A stretch of DNA of 64,000 nt, from the NCBI GenBank assembly GCA_963720945.1, contig CAVRHH010000013.1, forward strand, positions 124,001-188,000, written 5' to 3'. Positions 48,265 to 57,499 of this stretch are shown in pieces; the stretch's first letter is position 1, and each line of letters begins with the position of its first letter. Source of the stretch: Bog-532 sp963720945 (GTDB lineage Bacteria > Actinomycetota > Actinomycetes > Streptosporangiales > Streptosporangiaceae). Under the pieces are notes generated by a model. It searched no databases. It was not told where the DNA came from and saw only the letters and a list, made by a program, of their open reading frames with translations. Both the position numbers and the translations under genes were made by a program.

Positions 48265-50817
48265 ATGCCCGGCCTTACGGGTAGTGCATTTGGGGGGATT
48301 GTGGCTATCAATGCTGTACGCGCCGATAACTCCCGCCGGAGGCGCGTAAAAGCGTTCACATGTATCTGGCGCCGCCTTTCACAGCGGGCTTTCCGGCCGG
48401 TCATTGAATGCGGTTATGACGCGCTTGCGTGGGCCTGCGGCCTGGTCGCCGCAGCCTGGGTAACCCGCGATCTGGCCGCGCGGCCGGATGTTTTCACGAT
48501 GATCCGGGCCTTCCTGGCCATCTGCCTGCTGTCTGCCGGGTCCGGCCTGCTCGCGGGCCTCTACCGGGGCCGGTATCAGCGGGGCAGCCTGGACGAGGTC
48601 ATGGGCGTCGGGATAAGCGCCAGCATGATGACCCTGCTGGTCACGCTGGTGTCTCCCGCGCTGGTGACCGGGCAGCGGGCCGCCCTGCTGACCGTCGCCG
48701 GCGGTGTGGTGTTCGCGGTGCCTGCCATGCTCGGGGGCAGGTACGTGCTGTTCGCGGTCCGCCAGCGATCCCGCAAGCCGGCATCCGAGGCGGTGGACGT
48801 CATCGTCTTCGGTGCGGGCGACGCCGGTTCGATCCTGATCCGGCGGCTGACCCGTGAGCCGGACTCCGTATACCGGCCGGTGGCGATCCTCGATGACGAT
48901 CCGGCTAAACGGCGGCTGCGCATCCAGGGAATCCCGGTCCTCGGAGACCGGGCCCAGATGGCCAGGGTCGCCGCGAAGACCGGGGCCACCGTTCTGGTCA
49001 TCGCGATCGCCCGGGCCAGCGGCAGCGCGATCCGGGACCTTACCGCCGAGGCGGAGCGGTGCGGTCTCACGCCGAAAGTGGTGCCCTCCGTCACTGAGCT
49101 GCTCAACGGCAGTGCGCGCATCGAGGGAGTGCGCGACCCGCGGATCAGCGACCTGCTGGGCCGCAGGCCGGTACGGACGGACGTCGCCGCGGTCGCCCAC
49201 CGCTTCGCGGGCAAGCGCATCCTGGTTACCGGGGCGGGTGGATCGATCGGCTCGGAATTGTGCCGCCAGCTGTACCGGTTCCGCCCAGCCGAGCTGATCA
49301 TGCTCGACCGGGACGAGTCCGCGCTGCACGCGATCCAGCTGGCCTTGCACGGCCGCGCGCTGCTGGACACCGACGAGACGGTCCTGGCCGACATCCGGGA
49401 TCCGGATCGGGTCCGTGAGGTATTCGGGCGATTCCGCCCGCAGATCGTCTTCCACGCCGCCGCGCTCAAGCATCTCCCGCTGCTGGAGCGCTACCCGGCG
49501 GAGGCGGTGAAGAGCAACGTCCTGGGCACCTGGGCGGTTCTGGAAGCCGCCGCCGCGTGCGAGGTCGAGTCGTTCGTCAACATCTCCACCGACAAGGCGG
49601 CGGACCCGGTGAGCGTCCTCGGGTATTCCAAACGGGTCGCGGAACGGCTCACCGCCCACATGGCCGGCCAGGCCGCGGGCAGCTACCTGAGCGTCCGCTT
49701 CGGCAACGTGCTGGGCAGCCGGGGCTCGGTGCTGACTACCCTGTCCGCGCAAGTCGAATCGGGGGGACCGGTCACCGTGACGCATCCCGAGGTCACCCGG
49801 TACTTCATGACCGTGGACGAGGCGGTCCAGCTCGTCCTCCAGGCCGCCGTCATTGGCCGCGGCAGCGAGGTCCTGATCCTGGACATGGGCGTGCCGGTGC
49901 GGATCGCCGACATCGCCCGGCGGCTGGTCACGCGGTCCAGCCAGCCGCCGGAGATCGTCTTCACCGGCCTGCGGCCAGGTGAGAAGCTGACCGAGGACCT
50001 GCTCGGCCAGGGAGAGGTCGACTACCGGCCGCGCCATCCGCTCATCCGGCACGCACCGGTGCCGCCGTTGCCGCCGGACCAGCTCGCGATCCTCGACCCG
50101 GCTGCCGATCCCGACGGCCTGCGCCAGGCGCTGGCTCGCTGCGCCGGGCGTGCGCACTCAGCCCTGGCCGCCCCCGGGCACCCCGGCAGGCCGTCCCCGG
50201 GGAACCCCCAGCACAGTCCGACCAGGTCGCCGGTGAGCTGGTCTAGCAGGGCGGCGGTCATCACGTACGCCTGCGGCGGGCCGCCGATGGGGTCGGGCAC
50301 GTCATCATCGGGAGAATCCCCCAGCAGCGCGGTGCGTTCCCGGCCGGCGTGCAGTCGGGCCACCCAGTCAGCCAGCGGCTCACCGGATGCCCGGGGACCG
50401 GCCTGCTGCCCGCGCCGGACCATTTCCTTCAGCGTGAAGGCCCGGGGCCATACGGCTGGCTCGGTGACCACGGCGTGGCGGACGTGCTCCCGGGTCATGG
50501 CCAGAACCAGGCTCGCGGCACCGAGCTCATCGGCGGTCATGAGGCGGCTGCGATGCCGGCTCACGTCCAGCCCGGAGCCGGCCATGACGGAGACCACCCC
50601 GGGCGGCGCGGGCTGGCCGTCGCCCAGCAGTCCCGCCGAGTGCACCCACCCGGCCACGCCGGCCGCGCGCAGCCTGCGGGCGAGCAGCGCTCCGGCCATC
50701 ACCGACCGGCACCGATTGGCGGTGCACAGAACGAGCACGTCCGGCGCCGCGCCGCTATCAATCCGCATGAACTCGCCCTTGTCGGCCTGGTGCCAACATG
50801 ATACTCACGGAAAGTGA
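48265..50817 (+). CDS. CapD/FlaA1-type nucleotide-sugar 4,6-dehydratase, membrane anchored (open far past its domain)
   Basis: An N-terminal group of about four membrane helices (FRPVIECGYDALAWACGLVA onward) and a first Rossmann segment (VIVFGAGDAGSILIRRL) precede the extended-SDR domain with ILVTGAGGSIGSELCRQLYR, FHAAALKHLPLLERYPAEAV and STDKAADPVSVLGYSKRVAE. It would convert a UDP-activated amino sugar into a 4-keto-6-deoxy intermediate. Start ATG 48265 or GTG 48301. The recognisable domain ends near 50165, but the frame stays open to 50817, running antisense through the phosphatase gene. The C-terminal 210 residues are low-complexity and probably spurious or recently acquired by stop loss. 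Confidence 0.88.
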   Translation: MPGLTGSAFGGIVAINAVRADNSRRRRVKAFTCIWRRLSQRAFRPVIECGYDALAWACGLVAAAWVTRDLAARPDVFTMIRAFLAICLLSAGSGLLAGLYRGRYQRGSLDEVMGVGISASMMTLLVTLVSPALVTGQRAALLTVAGGVVFAVPAMLGGRYVLFAVRQRSRKPASEAVDVIVFGAGDAGSILIRRLTREPDSVYRPVAILDDDPAKRRLRIQGIPVLGDRAQMARVAAKTGATVLVIAIARASGSAIRDLTAEAERCGLTPKVVPSVTELLNGSARIEGVRDPRISDLLGRRPVRTDVAAVAHRFAGKRILVTGAGGSIGSELCRQLYRFRPAELIMLDRDESALHAIQLALHGRALLDTDETVLADIRDPDRVREVFGRFRPQIVFHAAALKHLPLLERYPAEAVKSNVLGTWAVLEAAAACEVESFVNISTDKAADPVSVLGYSKRVAERLTAHMAGQAAGSYLSVRFGNVLGSRGSVLTTLSAQVESGGPVTVTHPEVTRYFMTVDEAVQLVLQAAVIGRGSEVLILDMGVPVRIADIARRLVTRSSQPPEIVFTGLRPGEKLTEDLLGQGEVDYRPRHPLIRHAPVPPLPPDQLAILDPAADPDGLRQALARCAGRAHSALAAPGHPGRPSPGNPQHSPTRSPVSWSSRAAVITYACGGPPMGSGTSSSGESPSSAVRSRPACSRATQSASGSPDARGPACCPRRTISFSVKARGHTAGSVTTAWRTCSRVMARTRLAAPSSSAVMRRLRCRLTSSPEPAMTETTPGGAGWPSPSSPAECTHPATPAARSLRASSAPAITDRHRLAVHRTSTSGAAPLSIRMNSPLSAWCQHDTHGK
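50022..50768 (-). CDS. Low-molecular-weight protein tyrosine phosphatase-like
   Basis: The start MRIDSGAAPDVLVLCTANRC, with the P-loop CTANRCRS (C-x5-R-S), is the LMW-PTP signature, and the DPIGGPPQAY block supplies the general-acid DP. The domain of about 185 residues ends near VGLCWGF (about 50210). The frame then continues antisense to the CapD-like gene for 60 or so residues without homology. It would dephosphorylate the BY-kinase encoded at 50893, as Wzb does for Wzc. It is on the opposite strand to the rest of the locus. Confidence 0.87.
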   Translation of the reverse strand: MRIDSGAAPDVLVLCTANRCRSVMAGALLARRLRAAGVAGWVHSAGLLGDGQPAPPGVVSVMAGSGLDVSRHRSRLMTADELGAASLVLAMTREHVRHAVVTEPAVWPRAFTLKEMVRRGQQAGPRASGEPLADWVARLHAGRERTALLGDSPDDDVPDPIGGPPQAYVMTAALLDQLTGDLVGLCWGFPGDGLPGCPGAARAECARPAQRASAWRRPSGSAAGSRIASWSGGNGGTGACRMSGWRGR

Positions 50818-50892
50818 TCAGGTGTACGCTGATTGTTCAACTAAGGGCCGGTCCAGCTCCGCCCGCACGCACCAACGAGGGGATCTCACCCT

Positions 50893-52515
50893 ATGATCGA
50901 GTCCGGCAGCGGGCCGACCCTGCGCTCCTACCTGGTTACGCTGCGACGCCGGAAGTGGTGGGTGATCGGGTTCACCCTGCTGGGACTGGCCGCCAGCCTC
51001 GCCCTGTCGCTCAGGGAGGCGAAGCAGTACTCGGCCACCGCCCAGCTGCTCGTACAGTCTTCCGGCGGGAGCGTCAGCCTGGGCAGCACGAACCAGCCGG
51101 TGACCACGACGGATGTGCAGACGGACCTGCAGCTCGCCACGAGCGCCCCGGTGGTGAAAGCAGTCCGCGCCGAGCTGGGCAGTGCCCCGGGGATTTCCAC
51201 CTCGGAGGTGGCCCAGACGAACGTGATCGCGCTGACGGCCATCAGCTCGAGCCCGGCCCGGGCGGCGCTCATCGCCAACACCTACGCGAAGGCGTTCGTG
51301 GCCCAGACCCGGAGCGCTGCCATCAGCAGCGTGACCTCGGCGCAGACCCAACTGCAGTCCCAGATCGACTCGCTGAACCAGCAGATCAAGTCCCTGGAGA
51401 ACAGGCCGAGCGCGGCATCGCAGCTGTCCGCCCTGGTCAACCAGCAATCCGTGCTTAAGGAGGAGGCTGCGCAGCTTCAGGTCAACGGGGCGGTGGCCAC
51501 CAGCGGAGTCGAGTTCGTGACTCCGGCCCAGCCCCCCACCTCGCCAAGCTCACCCAAGCCGGTACAGGATGCCCTGCTCGGGCTGGCGGCCGGCCTGATG
51601 CTGGGGCTGGGAGCGGCGTTCCTGCGGGACACCCTGGATGACGCGCTGACGTCCAAGGATGCGGCGGAACGGCTCGGCAATGCCCCGGTCCTGGCCATGG
51701 TCCCGATGGTGAACTCCTGGAAAAAGCGGAAGCGTACCGCGGTTGCGGCAAGTTCCGATCCGACCTCGCCAGCTGCTGAGGCCTACCGGTCCCTGCGCAC
51801 ATCCGTGCAGTTCATCAGGCAAGCGCACAACCTGCGGACCCTCCTGGTGACCAGCCCGGCCTCCGCCGAGGGGAAGACATCCACGCTCGCCAACCTCGGG
51901 GCCGTGTTCGCCCAGGCGGGCGAGCGGGTCGTGCTCGTCTCCTGCGACCTGCGCCGCCCGCGGCTCGGAGGACTCTTCGGTATTGACGAGAAGCCGGGGC
52001 TGACCAGCGTGCTGCTCGGGGAGCGGACGCTGGAGCAGGCGCTACAGCAGGTCGAGGGGTACGACTGCCTGTGGGTCCTGGGATCGGGGGCGGTTCCGCC
52101 GAACCCGGCGGAACTGCTCAACGGGCCCAGGGCCCGGCAGATCTTCGCCACCCTGCGGGAGAACTTCGACCTGGTGCTGGTGGACAGCCCTCCCGTGCTG
52201 CCGGTCACCGACGCGCTCGTGCTGTCGGCCTACGCCGATAGCACCCTGCTCGTCGTGGCGGCCGGCCAGACCAGGCGAAACCAGCTGCAGCGGACCGCCG
52301 AGCGATTCGCGCAAGCCAAGGTACCCGTGATGGGGATCGTCCTCAACGAGGTCAGCAAGGGCAACGGCTATGGCTACGGATACGGGTATGGCTACGGGTC
52401 CGGGTATGGCTCGTACCATCCCGACCCTTCTCTGGCGGCGACGCCGGCGCAGTCCAACGGGCACACGGACACGCCCCCGTCAACCACCGGACGGCGCAGT
52501 CACCACGCCCGATGA
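50893..52515 (+). CDS. Polysaccharide co-polymerase with bacterial tyrosine kinase domain (Wzz/Wzc-like)
   Basis: The 540-residue protein has a Wzz-type chain-length region flanked by two helices (WWVIGFTLLGLAASLALSL at residues 22-40 and ALLGLAAGLMLGLGAAFL near 227-245) and an external coiled coil. The cytosolic BY-kinase carries Walker A SPASAEGKTSTLANL, Walker A' VLVSCDLRRPRLGG and Walker B FDLVLVDSPPVLPVTD. A tyrosine-rich tail (GYGYGYGYGYGSGYGSY) is the probable autophosphorylation cluster. GAGGGG lies about 10 nt before the ATG. It would control polymer length and export by cycling between kinase and phosphatase action. Confidence 0.93.
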   Translation: MIESGSGPTLRSYLVTLRRRKWWVIGFTLLGLAASLALSLREAKQYSATAQLLVQSSGGSVSLGSTNQPVTTTDVQTDLQLATSAPVVKAVRAELGSAPGISTSEVAQTNVIALTAISSSPARAALIANTYAKAFVAQTRSAAISSVTSAQTQLQSQIDSLNQQIKSLENRPSAASQLSALVNQQSVLKEEAAQLQVNGAVATSGVEFVTPAQPPTSPSSPKPVQDALLGLAAGLMLGLGAAFLRDTLDDALTSKDAAERLGNAPVLAMVPMVNSWKKRKRTAVAASSDPTSPAAEAYRSLRTSVQFIRQAHNLRTLLVTSPASAEGKTSTLANLGAVFAQAGERVVLVSCDLRRPRLGGLFGIDEKPGLTSVLLGERTLEQALQQVEGYDCLWVLGSGAVPPNPAELLNGPRARQIFATLRENFDLVLVDSPPVLPVTDALVLSAYADSTLLVVAAGQTRRNQLQRTAERFAQAKVPVMGIVLNEVSKGNGYGYGYGYGYGSGYGSYHPDPSLAATPAQSNGHTDTPPSTTGRRSHHAR

Positions 52516-52578
52516 TCCGCACCACCGGGCCAGAAAAGCACTCCAACCTGGCTTTATTGACTATATGTAATTGAATAA

Positions 52579-52606
52579 TTACTCAGAGCTACAGATCTGA
52601 TAGCAT
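52579..52606 (+). promoter_or_regulatory. Candidate promoter giving a leaderless message
   Basis: TTACTC (52579-52584), a 16-nt spacer and TAGCAT (52601-52606) would start transcription at or within 1-2 nt of the GTG at 52613. A second TTGACT occurs at 52555-52560. The 97-nt gap is strikingly AT-rich compared with the rest of the locus. Confidence 0.5.
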
Positions 52607-52612
52607 CCACGT

Positions 52613-53632
52613 GTGGCAGCCAACGGGGCTTTTGACGCGGTGGCCTGCTGCGGCGCGATCGTCATCGCGGCGGAACCGGTAACGATCCCGTTGCTGCGGC
52701 GCCTGCACGCCGTCGACACCCCCTCCGGGCGTTCGTCACACAGCGTCCCGACGCCGCGGGGCGGCGGCCTTCCTATCGCCGTGGGGCTGCTGGCGGCCGT
52801 GGCCATCACCCGCAGCGGGGCAGGTGCCGCGTTCGCGGCCGCGGTCGGTTTCTTCGCCGTGCTCGGCTTCGTCGACGACCTGCGCGGGCTGCCCGCTGTC
52901 CGCCGGCTGGCGCTCCAGGCCACCGGGAGTGCCGTCGTCGCGGGGCTGCTCGTCCTGCCGATGCACCCGGGCGTAGCGGGCGCCCTGCTGGCCGTGGCCG
53001 CGGCGGTATGGATCACCGGGTTCGTCAACGCGTTCAACTTCATGGACGGGGTGAACGGCATCTCCGGCGCCCACGCACTGATCGCCGGGGTGGCCTACGC
53101 CTGCTATGCGGAGTGGGGGCAGCACCCGTTCCTGCTGGCCGCCAGCCTCGCGGTGGCCGTCGGCGCGCTGATGTTCCTGCCGTGGAACGCCGGCCGGGCC
53201 CGGGTGTTCCTGGGCGATGTCGGCAGCTATTCACTCGGTGCGGCCCTGGCCGTGCTCGCCACGGACGCCGTACTGCGCGGGGTGCCGGTGGAGGCGGTCC
53301 TCGGCCCGCTCGCCCTGTACCTGGCGGACACCGCGTGGACGCTGCAGCGGCGCATCCGGGCCGGCGAGCGCTGGCTGCAGGCCCACCGGACACACGTCTA
53401 CCAGCAATGGTGCGACGCCGGCTGGTCGCACCAGGAGGTCACCCTGCTGACCGGGGCCCTGACCATCCTGCTCACCCTGCTGGGCACGGTCAGCCTGAGC
53501 CGGGATCTGCCGGCCCGGGCCGCGGCGGACCTCATCGCTCTTGCGGTCCTGGCGGCTTACCTGCGCTCCCCGGCTCTGTTCCGCCGCCTCGGCCTGCAAT
53601 CGGACCCCGGACGGCAAGGAGGGGCCGGCTGA
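52613..53632 (+). CDS. WecA/MraY-type polyprenyl-phosphate sugar-1-phosphate transferase
   Basis: The 339-residue membrane protein has about ten hydrophobic helices. Family motifs are complete: HSVPTPRGGGLPIAVGL near residue 43-60, the metal-binding VDDLRGLPAVRRLALQ, FVNAFNFMDGVNGISGAHAL, RVFLGDVGSYSLGAALAV and the loop HRTHVYQQWCDAGWSHQEVT that selects the sugar. It would load the first sugar phosphate on undecaprenyl-phosphate to begin the repeat unit. The start is GTG 52613. It is followed after 1 nt by a GT4 gene with an AAGGAGGGG site inside its own 3' end. Confidence 0.92.
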   Translation: MAANGAFDAVACCGAIVIAAEPVTIPLLRRLHAVDTPSGRSSHSVPTPRGGGLPIAVGLLAAVAITRSGAGAAFAAAVGFFAVLGFVDDLRGLPAVRRLALQATGSAVVAGLLVLPMHPGVAGALLAVAAAVWITGFVNAFNFMDGVNGISGAHALIAGVAYACYAEWGQHPFLLAASLAVAVGALMFLPWNAGRARVFLGDVGSYSLGAALAVLATDAVLRGVPVEAVLGPLALYLADTAWTLQRRIRAGERWLQAHRTHVYQQWCDAGWSHQEVTLLTGALTILLTLLGTVSLSRDLPARAAADLIALAVLAAYLRSPALFRRLGLQSDPGRQGGAG

Positions 53633-53633
53633 C

Positions 53634-54864
53634 GTGCGCATTCTCCTCGTCACGCACTATTTCCCGCCGGAGACCGGGGCCCCGCAGGCCCGGCTCTCCG
53701 CGCTGGCCCGGGCCTGGGCCGCGGACGGCGACGCGGTGACGGTGCTCACCGGCATGCCGAACCACCCCACCGGCGTGATCCCGCCGGAATACCGCCGCGC
53801 GATCCGGCGGCAGGAAAGGCGCGACGGCTACCGGGTACTGCGGACCTGGCTGTACGCCACGCCGAACGAGGGCGTGGCCCGCAAGACCCTGGGTCACCTC
53901 AGCTTCATGGTGAGCAGTGTGCTGCTCGGCGGCTGGCCCAGCCGGCCGCGCCGATGTGGTGGTGGTGTCCTCGCCGACGTTCTTTTCCATCGGCGCCGCC
54001 TGGGTGCTGGCCCGGATCAAGCGGGCCCGGCTGGTGGTGGAGATCCGTGACCTGTGGCCGGCCATCTTCACCGAGCTCGGTGTGCTGACCAGCCGCCGCA
54101 TCATCCGTGTGCTCGAACGCCTGGAACTCGCCGCGTACGCGGCCGCCGACGAGGTCGTGGTGGTGAGCGACGGGTTCCGGGACAACCTGATCGGCCGCGG
54201 GGTGCCACCCGGCAAAGTGCACACGATCCGCAACGGCGTCTCGCTGGAGACGTTCGACCCCGGCACCAGTGCCGGCCCGGACGTACGGGCGCGCCTCGGC
54301 GCGGCCGCCGGTGACTGCCTGGTGCTGTACGCCGGGACGCACGGGATCTCTCACGCGCTGCCCGCGGTCGCCCGGGCCGCCGCCCAGCTGGCGGACCGTC
54401 CCATCCATTTCGCCTTCGTCGGCGAGGGCGCGGACAAGCCGCGGCTGGCCCGCACGGTCACCGAGCTGGGGCTGGCCAACGTGACCCTGCTGCCCGGGGT
54501 GTCCCACGAGGAGGTCCCCGGCCTGCTGGCCGCGGCCGACATCTGCCTGGTCCCGCTGCGGGACGTGCCGCTGTTCGCGACCTTCATCCCGTCCAAGATC
54601 TTCGAGTACCTGGGCGCCGGGAAGGCCGTCGTCGGCTCGGTCAGCGGGGAGGCGGCGCAGATCCTCCGCGAGGCGGGCGCGGTCGTGGTGCCGCCGGAGG
54701 ACGACGCCGCGCTGGCCGGCGCGATCCGCGATCTGGCCGCCGATCCGGAACGCCGGCTGGCTATGGGCCGGGCCGGCCGCCGCCACGTGGAGCAAAGCTT
54801 CGACCGGGTCGCGCTGGCCCGCGAGTACCGGAAGATCCTCACTGCGCCGGGCGGCCGCCGATGA
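53634..54864 (+). pseudogene. GT4-family glycosyltransferase (WcaI-like), one frameshift
   Basis: GTG 53634 starts VRILLVTHYFPPETGAPQAR and the frame carries GT4 N-domain blocks (VTVLTGMPNHPTGVIPPEYR) up to VSSVLLGGWP at about 53945. The continuation ADVVVVSSPTFFSIGAAW is in the next frame and runs to 54864 with VVEIRDLWPAIFTELG, VGEGADKPRLARTVTELG and FIPSKIFEYLGAGKAVVGS. A single indel near 53940-53955 therefore breaks a protein of about 410 residues that is otherwise complete. It ends in an ATGA overlap with the next gene. Confidence 0.85.
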
Positions 54865-55751
54865 GGCTGCTGGTCACCGGGGGCAGCGGCTTCCTCGGCG
54901 GATACGTGCTGGACGAGGCGGCGCGGCGGGGGCACGAGACGGTGGCGCTGGCCCGCAGCGATGCGGCCGCCAGCGCCGTAGCGCGGCACGGCGCCCAGCC
55001 GCTCACCGGCGACCTCGATGATCCGGCGCGGCTGCTCGCGGCGTTCGGTGCCGCGCACTGCGAGGCCCTGGTCAACCTGGCGTCGCTGGGCTTCGGGCAC
55101 GCCCCGGCGATCGTGGCCGCGACCAGGGCGGCGGCCATCGGCCGTGCGGTCTTCGTCTCCACCACGGCGGTGAAGACGACGCTCCCCGCACGTTCGAAGC
55201 GGATCCGGCTTGACGCCGAGCAGCAGATCCAGGATTCGGGGCTGAAGTGGACCATCCTGCGCCCGACCATGATCTACGGAGCGCCCGGTGACCGGAACCT
55301 GTCCCGGCTGCTCGCCCTCCTGCCGCGGGTGCCCGTGCTGCCCGTGCCCGGAGGCGGCAGGCATCTGCAGCAGCCGGTCCATGTGGCCGATGTGGCCGAT
55401 GCCGTGCTGAACGCCGTGGAGCGGCCCGCCGCCGCTGGGCACTCTTACGACATAGCTGGGCCGGAGCCGTTCACCTTTACCGAGCTGCTGCGCAGCTGCG
55501 CCCGGGCGGCCGGCCGCCGGACCCGCCTGGTCCCCGTGCCGCTGGCCCCTCTGGTCTCCGCCGCGCGCTGCTACGAGCTGCTCAGTACCCGTCCCCGGAT
55601 CCGCGCCGAGCAGGTGCAGCGGCTGGCCGAGGACAAGGCCTTCGCCATCGGCGATGCCGTCCGCGATCTCGGCTACTCCCCCCGGCCGTTTACCGAGGGC
55701 ATCCTGGCCGAAGCTCGCGCGCTGGGTCTCGCCGACCGGGGTGAGCCATGA
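54861..55751 (+). CDS. NAD-dependent epimerase/dehydratase-like protein
   Basis: The 296-residue extended SDR has LLVTGGSGFLGGYVLDEAAR at the N-terminus, GDLDDPARLLAAFGAAHCEA and a downstream RPTMIYGAPGDRNLSRLLAL with a QQPVHVADVADAVLNAVE block, as in NDP-sugar or NDUFA9-like epimerases. The active-site Tyr-x3-Lys is not in the usual place (STTAVKTTLPARSKR), so the reaction is uncertain. It overlaps both neighbours by 4 nt (ATGA), placing it firmly in the glycan operon. Confidence 0.83.
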   Translation: MRLLVTGGSGFLGGYVLDEAARRGHETVALARSDAAASAVARHGAQPLTGDLDDPARLLAAFGAAHCEALVNLASLGFGHAPAIVAATRAAAIGRAVFVSTTAVKTTLPARSKRIRLDAEQQIQDSGLKWTILRPTMIYGAPGDRNLSRLLALLPRVPVLPVPGGGRHLQQPVHVADVADAVLNAVERPAAAGHSYDIAGPEPFTFTELLRSCARAAGRRTRLVPVPLAPLVSAARCYELLSTRPRIRAEQVQRLAEDKAFAIGDAVRDLGYSPRPFTEGILAEARALGLADRGEP

Positions 55752-57499
55752 CCGGCGGTGACCTGGCGCTGTTCGTCCGGACCGCGGCGCACCTGCAGCC
55801 TGGCCAGATCGCCCAGCGCGCGCGGCTGCGCACCCAGCGGGCGGCACTGCGCCGCTTCCCGGCGACGGCTCGCTGGCTACTGGCCGGCCCCGACCCGGCG
55901 ACCGCCACGGGCTGGCCCGCTGGTTTCACCCCGCTGGACGCCCAGCTGTGGCGGAACTGGCAGGGACTGCCGGGGCTGCGGGAAGGCCGCATCGATTTGC
56001 TCGGCATGACCCGGGCCCTGGCCGGGCCGGGAGGATTCGCGCAGGCAGACTGGGACCAGCCGGACGCACCCGCGCTGTGGCGGTTCCACCTGCATTACTG
56101 GGACTGGTCATGGGGGCTGATCGCCCAGCCGCTCCGGGCCGATGCCCGCGCCTGGTTCGCGGCGCTCTGGCGGTCCTGGACGTCGGCGGTCACGCCTGGC
56201 CAGGGCGAGGCGTGGCACCCCTATCCCACCGCGCTGCGCGCCTGGTCGTTCTGCGGGGTTCACCGGGACCTGGTGGCGGGCAGCGACGCCGAGGACTGTT
56301 TCCTCGCCAGCCTGTCCGCCCACGCCGGTTTCCTGCGGCGGCACCTGGAAACGGATGTCGGCGGCAATCACCTGGTCAAGAACCTCAAGGCACTGGCCGG
56401 GCTGGCGGTGTTCTTCGCCGATGGAGGACTGCTGGACCAGACGCTGGACCGGCTGGCCGGGCAGCTTGCCGTGCAGGTACTGCCCGACGGCGGCCACTTC
56501 GAGCGGGCTCCCGCCTACCACTGCCAGGTCCTCGGCGATCTCATCGACGTGGCCGGGCTGATCCGGGCCGCGGGCCGGGCGCCTGGGCCGGAGCTGACCG
56601 GGGCGATCGAGCGGATGCGCCGCTGGCTGGGATGCGTGCTCTCACCCGACGGGCAGGTCCCGCGGCTGAACGACGGATACCCGGCCGACCCGGCACTGAT
56701 CGGCCTGCTGCAGCCAGGCACAGCCCCGGATGACCGGCTGCTGTTCCTCCCGGACACGGGCCTGGTCCGGGCGTCGGCAGGCGGGTGGTGGCTGCTGGCC
56801 GACGTCGGGGCACCCTGCCCGGACGAACTCCCGGCGCATGCGCACGCGGACACCCTCAGCTGCCTGGTCCACGTGGACGGCGTTCCGCTGCTGGTGGACA
56901 CCGGCACGTCCACGTACGCGCCCGGCCGGGTACGTGATTACGAGCGGTCCACCGCGGCGCACAACACCGTCGAGGTCGACGGCGCCAATTCCACCGAGGT
57001 GTGGGGGGCCTTCCGGGCAGCCCGGCGGGCCCGGGTGGGCAAGGTCGTGGCCCGCGACCGCGGCGGCACGCTGATGGCCGGCGCGGCCCATGACGGATTC
57101 CGCAGGCTACCGGGCCGCCCCGTCCACCACCGGCAGTGGGTGCTGTCCGGCACCGAACTGCGCGTGGAGGATCTGGTCAGCGGGACGGGCGAGCATTCGG
57201 TGACGGTGCGCTGGCATCTAGCGCCCGGCTCGGCCTTGCGGCTGGGTGACGGGGAAGCTGCGGTGCACACGCCGGGCGGCGACTTCCGGGTGGGGGTTAC
57301 CGCGTCGCACCCGGTAGCGCTGGCCGCCGAGCATGCCCCGTTGGCCACCGGATTCGGCCGGACCGTCGACGCACCGGTGCTGGTCTGCCGCACCCAGGCT
57401 GAGCTGCCCGTGCGGATCAGCACAGCCTGGCGCAGGGCCGGAGATCCTCAGCTGATGGCCGCCGGCGAGCCGGCGTTCGCATTCGGGAGAACCACGTGA
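55748..57499 (+). CDS. Heparinase II/III-like polysaccharide lyase family protein
   Basis: The 583-residue protein has an (alpha/alpha) toroid of about 350 residues (FHLHYWDWSWGLIAQPL, WHPYPTALRAWSFCGVH, DVGGNHLVKNLKALAGLAVF, ILPDGGHFERAPAYHCQVL-like segment) and a C-terminal beta-sheet domain with AHAHADTLSCLVHVDGVPLL, DTGTSTYAP and RSTAAHNTVEVDGANSTEVW, the heparinase II/III signature. There is no signal peptide. In actinomycete and Gram-negative capsule clusters such proteins accompany uronate-containing polymers; the role may be trimming or quality control. It overlaps both neighbours by 4 nt. Confidence 0.9.
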   Translation: MTGGDLALFVRTAAHLQPGQIAQRARLRTQRAALRRFPATARWLLAGPDPATATGWPAGFTPLDAQLWRNWQGLPGLREGRIDLLGMTRALAGPGGFAQADWDQPDAPALWRFHLHYWDWSWGLIAQPLRADARAWFAALWRSWTSAVTPGQGEAWHPYPTALRAWSFCGVHRDLVAGSDAEDCFLASLSAHAGFLRRHLETDVGGNHLVKNLKALAGLAVFFADGGLLDQTLDRLAGQLAVQVLPDGGHFERAPAYHCQVLGDLIDVAGLIRAAGRAPGPELTGAIERMRRWLGCVLSPDGQVPRLNDGYPADPALIGLLQPGTAPDDRLLFLPDTGLVRASAGGWWLLADVGAPCPDELPAHAHADTLSCLVHVDGVPLLVDTGTSTYAPGRVRDYERSTAAHNTVEVDGANSTEVWGAFRAARRARVGKVVARDRGGTLMAGAAHDGFRRLPGRPVHHRQWVLSGTELRVEDLVSGTGEHSVTVRWHLAPGSALRLGDGEAAVHTPGGDFRVGVTASHPVALAAEHAPLATGFGRTVDAPVLVCRTQAELPVRISTAWRRAGDPQLMAAGEPAFAFGRTT

